DNA of 64,000 bases from Craterostigma plantagineum (Eukaryota > Streptophyta > Magnoliopsida > Lamiales > Linderniaceae), in contig JAPQWV010000005.1 of the NCBI GenBank assembly GCA_027422505.1, positions 16,200,501 to 16,264,500 of the forward strand, written 5' to 3'. Below the pieces are notes generated by a model, which was not told the DNA's origin, made no database searches, and worked only from the letters and a program-made list of their open reading frames with translations. Positions within the stretch are counted from its first letter, which is position 1, and each line of letters starts with the position of its first letter. Shown one piece after another: positions 31,745 to 43,204 of this stretch. The translations under genes were made by a program, and so were the position numbers.

Positions 31745-34700
31745 TGTAACGACCCGACTTCCTAGATACGTATTTTGGCGGATTTTCGCAGCGTAAGCAG
31801 CGGAAAGCCCATTTAATTAAAAACTTTTAAAACATAATAATACAAATACGTTAAATGTCTAAATCCATAGGTCCAAAACCAAACACATTTCTATTAGGGC
31901 CGAAGCTCAAGAAGTCCTAGCCCAAATCTAAAAGCACGAAACATAAACTCGTTTCACAGGTCGCGTCCCATGTACTGCGCCGCCCTCAAAAGTCCGTGGA
32001 GTCACCGCCATCAGCCGCTTAGTCGTGACGTTTCTCAACGTCCGACTCGTTCGTACCTACACACGTAAACCCTGAGCTTTTGCCCAGTAGATGAAAATAT
32101 GCAAGAATGCAAATGTTCTCACTCGACTCCCATCCCGACACAGCTCACAAAATGCACGTTCGACTCTTTTCTCATATCTCATCTCAACTCATCTCATCAC
32201 ATCACATCAGGGCCCGAGGCTTAGGACTAAAGGCAACACGCGCGCAGGGGTCAATAGCTCGGGAGGCCCCACTCCCCACAAGGGTCAGTAGCTCGGGAGG
32301 CCCACTCCCCACATCTCAATCATATAGTGCGCCTTAGTCCTAACCTCACTCATACAACTCATCAACATTTCTCATTCATAAACCATCTCACTCGTGTCTC
32401 TAGACAACACTTTTATGACTCCGTACTCCCCTCATAACACGTGCATATGCCGTGCAAATAAAAATGCAACACATAAAATGCAACATATCCTTTCCACATT
32501 ACATATCGGCCCGAGGTGTTAGCTCGGCCCGATTCCCAACATCAACATTCGACAAATAATTTGGGCCCAAAGCCCGCGTTCCGATTTTTAATCGGCCCGA
32601 AACCATAACCACAAAATTTCCTCTCGATCTTAAACTAAAAGTTCTAAGTTTAGTTCTTTCTACCTTACGATTCACTCCAACCCAGTTTTTGATTAAGTTT
32701 CAAAAATATTTTAGAAATTTTACATTAACCCCTCGGAATTTCCGAAAATTGCATAACCCAATCGAATTCATTAATCATTTATTTAAACTAAAAAGTTTCT
32801 AGAGATTTGAAATTGACCTCAATCGCATTTATTGATTATTTATTTAACCCCATAAATTTCCGAAAATTTAATTTTTGACCCCTACCGATTTTAATAATTA
32901 TTTATTTTTAATACCGAGTGTTTTTCCGAAAATTTACATTTGACTCCAATCAAATTTAATGAAAATTTAATTATTCTAATATCCTGTAATTTTGCAAAAT
33001 AACTCCTCGGCCATTTTTAATAATTTATTTAACCCTCCGAAAATTTTGAAAATTATAATTTAACCCCGGCCAAGTTTTTAAACTATTTATTTAAAAACCT
33101 AAAAGTTTCTGAATATTTCATTTATACTCTAGCCGAAACTCAACATAAATTTTTAGTACTCAAACTTTTGAAAAGTTTCAATTTGGTCCTTATCAAATAT
33201 TATTTAGTCCCCAATAACTTTTGAAAAGTTCCAATTTAATCCTATCCGAATTTATTTATATTTATTTAGCATTCACAACTTCTGAAAAATTCTAATTTCA
33301 TCCTAGCCGAGATTATATAAATTTAACTAACGTCCCTAATTTTTTGAAAAGTTCTAATTTCATCCTAATCGAAATTATATAAATTTATTTAGCACCCAAA
33401 ACTTTTGAAAAGTTCTAATTTCTCTCCAAAAGAAATTCAGTATTTTTATTAAAATATTCCATGTTTGAATTTTTACATTTTTAGTCCCCATATTTTTGAA
33501 AGTTATCAATTTAGTACCCGAATTTTTGAAAATTGCACAAAGGACCCCAATTATTTATTCCGAATTTTAAATATGTTTTAAAAGCTTTATATTTCTTTAA
33601 AAATATTCTTTGTTTGGGATTTTACAACACAGACTCCCCTGATTTTGTAAAATTTCGATTAAGTCCCTAAATTTTTAAAAATAACTATTTTATAGGCTGT
33701 TTTGCGACAGTTTCGTATTTTTCAATGATCACGGGGTAAACGATGTCCGATGGTCCTGAAATGTTAACCACGGATAAAAGACTTGCAAATATAAATTCTG
33801 CCCAAAGGGATTTTTAGTCCGAGATCTAGATTTTAAGATATGAATTTTCGAACCTCCAGGCCGAAATGAATAAAGAAACCCTAATTCTCCCCAAGTTTTG
33901 CTCTATCCTCTTAATCTAAAGTCCTCTATCCCTATTTTCAAATATGCATAGATAAGATGCTCAATCTCATGCTCCCTAAGCTAACCAACGAAAAATTCAT
34001 GCAAGCAAATTATTATTATCACATAAACACGAAGAATTCGATGAATAACATGCAAAACACGTAAAATTCACAAATCCTAATATTGTTTACGTATGTAGGT
34101 GATCTTCACCTACCTTACATCCGTAGAGAGCTACGTTACGAGTTATTTTTACGTGATCCCGACCCTAGGATTTCGATCCCGAGCTCCTCCACGTGTCCGC
34201 GGGTTTTTCTTTTTCTCCCGGTACTCTACCGCGATCTCTCCCTCTCTCCCGCAATCTCTCCTTCTCTTTTCTCTCTTTCCACTTCTCCTTCTCTTCTTCC
34301 TCTCTTTTATTTCTTTTTCTTTCTTTCCTTTCTCTTCCTTTCTCTCTTTTTTTTTCTCTTCTTTTCTCTTCCCCCTCTCTTTTTCACGTTCTCTTCCCCT
34401 CTCCCTTTTCTTTCCATCTCCTTTCTTTATTCTCTTGTCTAGGTGGCATTAGGTGGTTTATTTATGTCATTTGGTGATGACTTTGTCCTAATACTCATGG
34501 AGAGGATTAGTTGGCATTTTGCTCTCTCCTTTTCCTTTCCTTTCTTTTTTCTTTTCTCCCCTCCTCTCTCCCACACGTTATCTCCTCTCCATTTTCTTTA
34601 ATTTGGTTGTTACTTTTGTTTCCATGCTCACATGGAGGTAGATGGAGGTGATGAGGTGGGGTGTTTTGGTTTTATTACCTCATTATGTAAAGATATTTAT

Positions 34701-35092
34701 TTTATAGTTATTATTTTATTTTATTGTACCAACCTCACATGGAGGAACATATTTATTTATTTTTCTCTTAATTTATTGCAGCCATAATTAAATTATTATT
34801 ATTATTACTATTATTATTTTTAAATTATTTATTTATTTGGGCTTTCACTTCTTGTTTACGGCCCAATTAAATTTTATTAAAGGACCCAACTCCCAACCTT
34901 TTAGTTTGGGCCATTATTCTCTTCATTTGGTCCATACATAAATTTTGGTCCATTTAAATTTTTTTATTCGGGCCCAATTTGTAAATTTTTGGCCCGATTC
35001 GAAAAGAAATCTTTTCTTGTTCGAAACTTGATTTCGCCCATTTTAAATATTTTTTTTTGAAGTAATCCCGTATAAATTTTGCGGGTATTACA
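31745..35092 (-). repeat. 5' LTR of the chromovirus (3348 bp)
   Basis: It runs from TGTAACGACC at 31745 to GGGTATTACA at 35092 and matches 25475-28838. The same internal 55-65-bp repeats (about 32670-33710) and pyrimidine tract (34215-34440) are present. It is followed by the GAGAG target duplication. Confidence 0.93.
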
Positions 35093-35097
35093 GAGAG

Positions 35098-36121
35098 TGC
35101 ATTCTCTGGTATAGTGACCTGGTTTGCCACAGTTAAAGCACTTGGTCGGCTCTTTTGTGTTCTTGACCTCGGAAGTCTCAGGTGCACGTTCCTTGCTCTT
35201 TGAACTTGAGGTCCGAATTCGGTTGGCTGATGATGAGGACTTCTTCTTGAAGTATTGCTTGTTCATCATTTTTCCAATTAGTGTGTCAATTGTTTCCCTA
35301 GTGCTTTGATGTTTGGCTCAACGTCGGATGATGATTCGTATTCCGACTTTGAAGGGTGTCGGAGGCCTAATGATCTTCTTTTTTCTTGATTTTGAGATTC
35401 TCTTCTCTGAGACTAGGGCAACCGTGTCGTCGAGATTGTCGAGATTGTCGCCTATATCTTCCTCATGCTGTGCGAGATTGTCAAACATGGCGTGGATATC
35501 CAACTCCTCAAGGTTTTTATTCTGTCAGATTTGAGTGGATATCTTTTTCCATTCTGAGGGCAGAGAGGAAAGAAATCGGATGTTGGTTTCCATGTTTGTC
35601 TTAGTGATTTCTATTTTCCTCATCTCATTCAAGAGTGTGAGATATCTTTGATAGAGATCATGTAGGCACTCCTCGGGTTTAGCTCTGAAAGAGTCGTAAG
35701 CTGTGAGAATATTTGCCTTCTTGGCCTTGATACCAACTTCTGTTCTTTGCATCATCTTGTGCAGCTCATCCCACATTCCCTTAGCTGTTGGAATGCTATC
35801 GATCTGTCGATAGATGTCGTTTGGGATCCCCTGCATAAGAGTATTCTTGGCTATCAGGTCAGCCTTTGCTCTCACTCTTTCCTCCTCAGTGTATTCCCTA
35901 GGCTCTTTGAGTCGCCCAGAGGTGGGGATTGGAGGATTATCGGTGTTATAGCCGGGTACATTTACCAAGAACTGAGTTGGACCTTGCTCAAGTGATGAGA
36001 GAAGGTTGTCAGACTGTTCCTTCAGCTCAATGAAGTTCAGAAAGCGGCTTTGCCATACTGTGTATTCGGCTCTCTTAAGTATCGGTGGACGGTTGTCATT
36101 ACCAAACGAGTAAGCATCCAT
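35098..36121 (-). pseudogene. gag: N-terminal gag of element B: capsid and CCHC knuckle
   Basis: Gag starts MDAYSFGNDNRPPILKRAEY at 36121. The capsid region has YTVWQSRFLNFIELKEQSDN, ERVRAKADLIAKNTLMQGIP, KGMWDELHKMMQRTEVGIKA and LHDLYQRYLTLLNEMRKIEI, the UBN2-type Copia gag. TQI is followed by a stop (35525) where related copies have Arg. Beyond it is FDNLAQHEEDI, then a frameshift and the CCHC knuckle CFNCGKPGHYTREC at about 35100-35145. The chromovirus insertion begins within that knuckle tail. Upstream, the reading frame into 36181 belongs to element E and is not part of gag. Confidence 0.92.
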
Positions 36122-36145
36122 GTTGTTTTCTTGAGTTGATGTAGG

Positions 36146-36497
36146 TGTAGAGTATACTTTTAGAATTGTGCTTGATTTCATTAGTTGTCCTTGTAATTAG
36201 GGGCATTTTGTATAGTTGTCCTTAGTTTAGGACTTGTTTGTTATTTATACCAAGTTTGTTTGGTATAAATAGGATTGTACACATTGAGCTTAATAGAGAA
36301 AGTTTTGAAAATTGATCCGAAAGGCTTGCAATTCAATTTCTAGAGAGAGAAACAACAGTAACTTTCTCACTCTACTCGAATTCTCTCTCTTGTTCTTCAT
36401 TTGAGCTTTTCGATCGAATCTTAATGTCAATCATTATCATCGAATTACATAGAATTCATGCCTAGGATCGTAGAGTTGTTAATCGTAGGACCTAACA
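36146..36497 (+). repeat. 5' LTR of element E (352 bp)
   Basis: It starts TGTAGAGTATACTTTTAGAA and ends GTAGGACCTAACA. A TATA-like GGTATAAATAGG lies at about 36264-36275, followed by the probable transcript start and 'aataga'. The end lies two bases before the PBS. Confidence 0.95.
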
Positions 36498-36499
36498 AT

Positions 36500-36511
36500 T
36501 GGTATCAGAGC
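36500..36511 (+). other. Primer-binding site, initiator Met tRNA
   Basis: TGGTATCAGAGC follows the LTR end by two bases. Confidence 0.95.
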
Positions 36512-37534
36512 AAATTCGTTCTGTTTTGAATCAAAATTCGTTGGATTTGTATCGAAAATCATTTTCTGTTTACTGTTCATCGAAGAACAGTTTGGCGCGA
36601 ATTATTTTTGATCCAATAGCATAATTCTGTGCTTAATTGAGTTGAATTTGGTGTTTCTGTGCTTGTTTAAGTGTTAGATCATGATTGAGGATTAAATCGA
36701 TTCTGTGATTTACTGTTCACGAACAACATGAAGAACACGTTCTGATTTTGATCAAATTCGACATACTTTGCTTCATAACGTGTTTAATTGCTTGTTTGTG
36801 CGTTGTTAGTTAATGATTGCGAGCAATTACTTGAAATTTCAGTGTCTAATTCCTTGTTTTTGCTGGAATCCGTGTTAATCGTATTCTGTGATTTTTCTCG
36901 ATCGTTCTAATTTTTCTCGCTAAGGATTACAATCGGATTAGTTTCTCAATCGAAAAACTTGGCGCGGGAATTTTTCTCAGTCAGAATACGAAGTCAGTGC
37001 TAGAATCGTCATCACTAGAAACGATTTTAGTTAAAAATATTTCTCGAGCATTATTCAGCGAAAATCTTTTTCGAGAAAGACCAATTTTGACTTTGCGCGC
37101 GTAAAAACTTTCTCTCGAAAAACATTTTCGGTCAGACATTTGAAATTTGACCAAGCTAAAAATCATTTACACGCGAGAAACTTTCCTAGTCAACAGATTT
37201 ATTTTGACTTGTCGAGAAACTTACTAACGTACTGTTTCTTTACGATCGAAATAAATTCACGATCTGAAATTTTTCTCGACCGAACGATTTTGGGCAATTT
37301 ATTTCGCTCGAAAAATATTTCGCTGACAGACTTTCTCGCACGAGAACAGTACACAGTACATACTATTTCGACGAAATTATTTTCGATCAAACTTTAAAGA
37401 TTGAACCGAAAATAATTCTCGAACTATTTTTCGAATCAAACACTGCTAACGAACTTTGTCACTTGTGAAGCACATTACATCATCTTCAAAAGTTCAAAAC
37501 ACTTAACGAAGATCCTTCAACAACTCAACTACAA
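36512..37534 (+). other. Leader of element E, rich in TCGA-centred palindromes
   Basis: About 1.0 kb without a conserved frame separates the PBS from gag. It contains many copies of 'tttctcg', 'ctcgatcg', 'cgaaaat' and their complements, so long imperfect hairpins are likely. The equivalent leaders of B (50639-51695), H (54384-55393) and I (63777-64000) have the same character. Confidence 0.75.
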
Positions 37535-40440
37535 ATGGATGCATACTCACTCGGAATGACAACCGTCCAGCGATTTTGCAACAAGTCGAATACACCGTTT
37601 GGAGAAGCCGCTTCCTAAATTTCATCGCTTTAAAGATCAGGCCGAGAATCTACTGCAGTCACTCGAACAGGGACCAGCACAATTCTGGGTTCATGTACCC
37701 GGTGATGAAACGTCCACTCCTGCAATTCCTCCTACTAGGCGACTTAAGGAGCCTAGGGAGTACTCAATCGAGGAGAGAGCTAGAGCTAAGGCTGATCTAG
37801 TAGCCATGAATACCCTCATGCAGGGCATCCCCAACGACATATACAGACAGATTGATAGCCTCTCATCGGCTAAAGGAATGTGGGATGAACTGCATAGGAT
37901 GATGCAGAGGACGGAAAAAGGCCAAAAAGGCAAACATTCTCACTGCTTACGACTCCTTCAAAGAAAAGCCGGAGGAGCGTCTATATGAGATCTACCAAAG
38001 ATACCTCACTCTTCTCAACGAGATGAGGAAGATAGAAATCACGAAGACCAACATGGAGACAAACATCAGATTTCTCTCTTCCCTGCCCGCAGATTGGAAG
38101 AAAATATCCACTCAAATCCGACAGAATAAAGATTTAGAGGAGTTGAATATCCATGCCGTGTTTGACAATCTCGCACAACATGAGGATGATATAAGCGAGA
38201 TTCTCAAGGAGCAGAAGGGCAAACAGATCGAGGACACTGTTGCCTTAGTCTCGGAGAAGAGGAGCTCCAAATCAAGAAAGAAAAGATCGTTAGGCCTCCT
38301 TCCCCTTCTGAGACGGAAGAAGAGTCAGACTCAGACGTTGAGCCAAATTTGAAAGCCCTTGGAAAGCAGTTGGCTTTAATAGGAAAAATGATGAGTAAGA
38401 AGTACTTCAAGAAGAAGTCATCAACCTCAGCCAACAGACTTCGGAATACAAGCACTAAAATCAAAGAACGTGCACCAGAGAGCTCCGAAGTCAAGAACCC
38501 TAAAGAGGCCAACAAATGCTTCAATTGTGGCAAGCCAGGTCACTTTGCCAGAGAGTGCACTCTTCCGAAGAAGAGAGATGCCAACTACTACTCCAGGAAG
38601 CTCCAATTGACTAAACAGAAGGAAGTCGGAGTAGCTCTCATGGCCGAACAAGACCAATGGCTTGAGCAAACGTCGAGTTCCGAAGAAGAGAATTTAGCCC
38701 TCATGGCCCGCTCGACAATGAATCGGACGCCGAAGCATCTAACCGGACGGACGACGAGAACGCATCCACCTCTTCACAAGAGGTAGACTTCCCTTCCACA
38801 TTATTGACCACGTTAGAATCGTATAAAATAGAATACGCTAACATGAAACATGAGCAGAAATGTATAAAGGAAGTAGAAGACAAATTGTCTAGGTCTAAAG
38901 AGAATATCACTAGTCTCGAATCTGAACTTAGAAGCTCCCATACGAAGATAGAAGAACTCACTATGAGCTTACATTCTAGGGAGACTAGTTCATCTAAGAC
39001 AGAGCAGTATAGTGTAAAGATTAAAGAATTGGAGGATAGGCTAGCAAATAACTACAATTGTTTGGTTAGGAATCTCAATGAGAAAGCAACCCTCAATTGT
39101 AGGATAACCACGAAGCTACCACTACGATTACTAACTTAGAAGTCCAATTAGAAGAATCAAATGCAAAAGTTAGTAAACTTGGTGTAGAATTGGATGCTTG
39201 TCAAGTCTCCAAAATCACAATAGAAAATAGCTATGCTATGTTAGGGGATGAACGAAAGAAGTTATATACTAAGGTTAAAAAGTTAGAAGATCTTCTTGTT
39301 AGAAGGGAACAGACTGAACATACAATATTTTTAAATCAACCCATGGACTTAGAATTTTATGATTATAAATTTGGCTTCGGCTTTGAGAACACACGGTGTT
39401 TGTCGAAAGTTGATTGTAAGCAACTTTACGACATTCAATCCATGGGTCTAGATTAACAGATCTTATGGTTTTTACTAATGCTAAAGAAATAGATGCTTTA
39501 GAAGAAACCAAAAGAAAAGCCAAGACTAGGGTTGAAATTCCCTTCTCCTACACCGTGAATCAAAGCTACAACATTAGGGAACTTCCCAAAGGTTGGAGTC
39601 TTGAGTCAATTAAACTACCTGAAAATCTTTCCACTAAAGAAGAAGCACAAAATCATCATTCTGAAAATTCTCTCTATATACCCCCTATTGTTAGGAAAAC
39701 AGAGGAGTTAAGAGGCTCATTAGAAATAGAACGAGAGAATTTTGAAGCTGAAAAGAAAAAGTTCCTAAAAGTGATTGAGAATCTCAAAGCTTCTTCAACA
39801 TCCCAAGCTAATTCATACGCTATTCCAAAAAGCGTGAAAATTGAAAAAGCGCCTTCAGTAGATCATAAACGTATTATTAGAAGTGCTAAGCCTAACACTA
39901 TTTCACCTACGTCTACAGGGAGCGTAGGGCCAACACTAGATACGAAGGCGTGAGTGTCTAGAATAAAAATAGAGAAGGAGTCAATAGATTCGAATGTTTC
40001 CAATATTGTTTCTCCTTCTGCAAAAATAAAAGACACTCGGAAAAATAAAAGAGCCATTTCCTCATTTCAAATAATTGCTTCTACACACTCCCTCAAACCA
40101 ATCACATTTAGAAGCACTAATTTCGAAATAGGCTCACACCGAAAACAAATAATAATTCTAAGACAAATGCATCTAGGATGACACGTAGGAAACAAGATCC
40201 AGCAATTAAAAAGGCATATAGCGTTATTCATTCTTGCTCTCACCTAAGGTATCCCGTAAAAATAGAATCTCCCAAACACCTTAGGCGACTATCAAATGAA
40301 AAGATCTTTTCCTCACTGAAGCCTACTCATGCATTTGCTCCCTCAAGGTATAATTTAGGAACTATATCTGGACCTGAAACCATATCTGCTAATCTGAGAG
40401 GACCCATGTTTGAATGGGTACCTAAAGCTCTCTAATTTGT
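37535..40440 (+). pseudogene. gag: Gag of element E: capsid, CCHC knuckle, coiled coil
   Basis: The start is ATG at 37535 (MDAYSLG). One base is lost soon after, shifting the frame near 37553. The capsid core reads FKDQAENLLQSLEQGPAQFW, ERARAKADLVAMNTLMQGIP and KGMWDELHRMMQRTE, then shifts again near 37915. FLSSLPADWKKISTQIRQNK and FDNLAQHEDDI follow, then the knuckle CFNCGKPGHFAREC at about 38518-38560, an acidic TSSSEEENLALMA motif, and a long coiled coil (38804-39450). The C-terminal basic part includes TRRKQDPAIKKAYSVIHSCS. At least eight frame changes or stops are visible. Gag would build the particle that houses reverse transcription. Confidence 0.9.
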
Positions 40441-41700
40441 TTTTGCAGATCCATCATGTGTGATACCTCGATTCTGGTTGCTCCACACACATGACGGGAA
40501 ATCAAGAACTGCTGAGCAACTACAAAGGCCATCCAAACGGAAAAGTCAGGTTTGGAAACAACGATTCAGCCCCGAATCTGACTATAAAAGATGTCTCATA
40601 CGTCGAAGGCCTCCGCCATAACTTGTTCAGCATAGGCCAGTTCTGTGACAAAGGGTTCCAGGTGGTCTTTTATGTTGACCGGTGCAGAATTTTGGATAGT
40701 CAGAACACAGAACTCCTCTACGGACTTCGGAAATCCAATCTTTACACAATCAACCTGACATCCGTGCGGCCCTCGACAGCTGTCTGCCTCATCTCTCAGA
40801 CTGTAATTCAGAGGAACAACTTATGGCATCAACGCGTGTCTCATCTCAACCTCAAAGCTCTTCAACATCTCTCAAAGAAAAAGTTGGTTCATGGTCTTCC
40901 AACTATACCTTTACAAAAAGAGCATCAATGTTCGGCGTGCCAATTAGGAAAAATGAAGCGATCATCTCATCATATCAAACAAGTGGCCTCTACTTCACGT
41001 CCTCTGGAACTGCTACATATGGACCTCTGTGGCCCGATGAAGACACAGAGTATAAATGGACGCAAGTATCTACTAGTCATAGTCGATGACTACTCTCGCT
41101 ACACTTGGACAAGGTTTCTCCGAACAAAAGATGAGACAGGGGACTTGATCATCAACTTCGTGAACACTACTCAAAATTTGCTGTCGCAGACTATCCAAGT
41201 CATTCGAATAGACAATGGCACTGAGTTCAAGAACAGATGTCTCAATGATTTTTATCAGAAACTTTGGATAAGTCAACAATTTTCAGCCGCCAAGACTCCT
41301 CAGCAGAATGGGGTAGTCGAACGAAAGAACAGAACACTAGTGGAAGCCGCGCGTACAATGCTCATTCACTCTGGACTTCCACATTTTCTTGGGCGGAAGC
41401 AGTAAATACTGCCTATTTCACTCAAAACAGGACGGTGGTTCACAAGCGCTTCGACAAGACTCCGTACGAAATTATCAACAAACGAATAGCCAACATTTCA
41501 TTCTTTAAAGTCTTCGGGTGCAAGTGCTTTGTGGCGAACGACCGAGAGCAACGTGCTAAGTTCGACCCTAAAGCATTCGAAGCCACTTTCATCGGGTATT
41601 CTTCAACCTCGAAAGCGTACCGAGTATACATCAAGTCCAACCACACAATCAAAGAAAGCTACAACGTCACTTTCCACGAAGTGGCAGAAATGGCTTCTGG
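40441..41700 (+). pseudogene. pol: Protease and integrase of element E
   Basis: The protease motif YLDSGCSTHMTGNQELLSNY begins at about 40464, but the Trp before it is a stop codon (tga). GAG-pre-integrase has YVEGLRHNLFSIGQFCDKGF, and the zinc finger runs from LWHQRVSHLN to HQCSACQLGKMKRSSHH. The catalytic core shows LLVIVDDYSRYTWTRF, RIDNGTEFKN and QQNGVVERKNRTLVEAARTM, giving the D-D-E triad. A frameshift near 41390 leads to EAVNTAYFTQNRTVVHKRFD and FFKVFGCKCFVANDREQRAK. It would insert the cDNA in the nucleus; this copy is inactive because of the breaks. Confidence 0.92.
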
Positions 41701-43204
41701 TCACTTCAGTCCAGGACTCGTGCTTAACCAGATGGCTCCTGCACACCTCAGTTCAGGACCCGTACTCAACCCGATAGCTTCTGAATATAACAGTTCAGAA
41801 CCTGTTTTTACTGGTGTGTTGGTACAAAACCAACAGAAGATGGCAACAACTCCGAATTCAACGTCAGAAGAAGCACTTGCATTAGACGATTTGGACTCTC
41901 TCTTCGAGCAAGTACATCGGTCACCCAATGCTACACCTATAGTGGATTTTCCACCTGAAGAGGCCGATATACCAAGCTCTTCAACAGTTCCTACTCCAAC
42001 CGATTCAGACTTGCCTCAGAATAATGAAGAAACTACCGTGGGTGTTGAGGAAGAATCATCAGAGTCGCTCTCTCCAAGTGCTGATTTGGAACTTCCTCAC
42101 ACAAATGAACAACCGGAGAATTGAAAATCTAGACCCACAAACGGATGACGCATCGCCTTCAGCATTGCCAAATGAGCGCAAGTGGACTAGAGCTCACCCG
42201 GTTGATCAGATAATTGGCGAGCCCTCAAGCGGAGTAAAGACACGTCGTCAACACAGTCTCTTCAGCTGCTTCTTAAGCCAAAACGAACCTACCAAGGTAG
42301 CAGACGCACTTCAAGACCCGGATTGGGTAATAGCAATGCATGATGGAATTCATCAATTCGAACGTCTTAAAGTGTGGACCTTAGTACCACGTCCGTATGG
42401 GAAAACAATTGTCGGAACTAAATGGGTATTCAAAAACAAGAAAAATGAAGATGGTGAAGTGATCCGGAACAAAGCAAGGCTAGTTGCGAAGGGATACAAT
42501 CAACTGAAAGGCATCGACTACGACGAGACTTATGCTCCTGTTGCCCGAATCGAAGCTATCCGCCTTCTCCTAGCTTATGCGGCTCACAAAGATTTCAAAG
42601 TCTATCAGATGGATGTTAAGACCGCCTTTCTCAACGGCGTGTTAAAAAAAGAAGTCTATGTAGCTCAGCCGGAAGGCTTCGTTGATCAAGAATTTCCCAA
42701 TCACGTCTATCGATTGGACAAAGCTCTCTATGGCCTAAAACAAGCCCCTCGTGCTTGGTACGATGTCCTGAGTGAATTCCTCGTAAAGTCTGGATTCATA
42801 CGAGGAACGCTAGACACAACCCTCTTCATCAAATGGCAAGACAAAGATCTGATGGTCGTCCAAGTAAACGTCGACGACATCATCTTCGGATCAACAAATC
42901 CTCGGCTCTGCACGAAGTTTGGAGATCTCATGAAGAGCAAATTCGAGATGAGTCACATGGGAGAGATGCAGTTCTTCTTAGGACTTCGAGTCAGGCAGCT
43001 CGATGATGGGATTTTCATCAGTCAGACAAAATACATCAAGGATATTCTGAAGAAATTCCATCAAGATCAGAGCAAGCCTCTCAGCACTCCTATGTCATCA
43101 AGCTGCAAGTTGGATGCCGATCCCTCTGGTAAATCGGTCGACATCACACTGTATCGCAGCATCATTGGATCTCTTCTCTACCTCACTTCGAGCCGGCCGG
43201 ATAT
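41701..43204 (+). pseudogene. pol: Linker and reverse transcriptase of element E
   Basis: An acidic Ser/Pro linker joins integrase to RT, with a frame change around 42100. RT has [99 protein letters not shown] and [20 protein letters not shown]. The catalytic motif is NVDD (about 42868-42879) instead of YVDD: codon aac replaces tac, which should disable polymerisation. The frame ends at SSRPDI, where a 3.2-kb insertion begins. Motifs fit the SIRE lineage. Confidence 0.93.

Larger units (their letters stand above)
25475..35092 (-). mobile_element. Deleted Tekay/Del-like chromovirus carrying a foreign segment
   Basis: A 9618-bp insertion in gag of element B, flanked by GAGAG (25470-25474 and 35093-35097). 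LTRs of about 3.35 kb (25475-28838 and 31745-35092) start TGTAATACCCG and end GGGTCGTTACA on the minus strand. The 2.9-kb interior holds PBS, leader, a tRNA-like segment, a non-Gypsy stretch, RNase H fragments joined to the integrase C-terminus and chromodomain, and a PPT. Gag, protease, most of RT and the integrase core are absent. The LTRs differ by roughly 45 substitutions and a few indels by eye. Confidence 0.93.
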
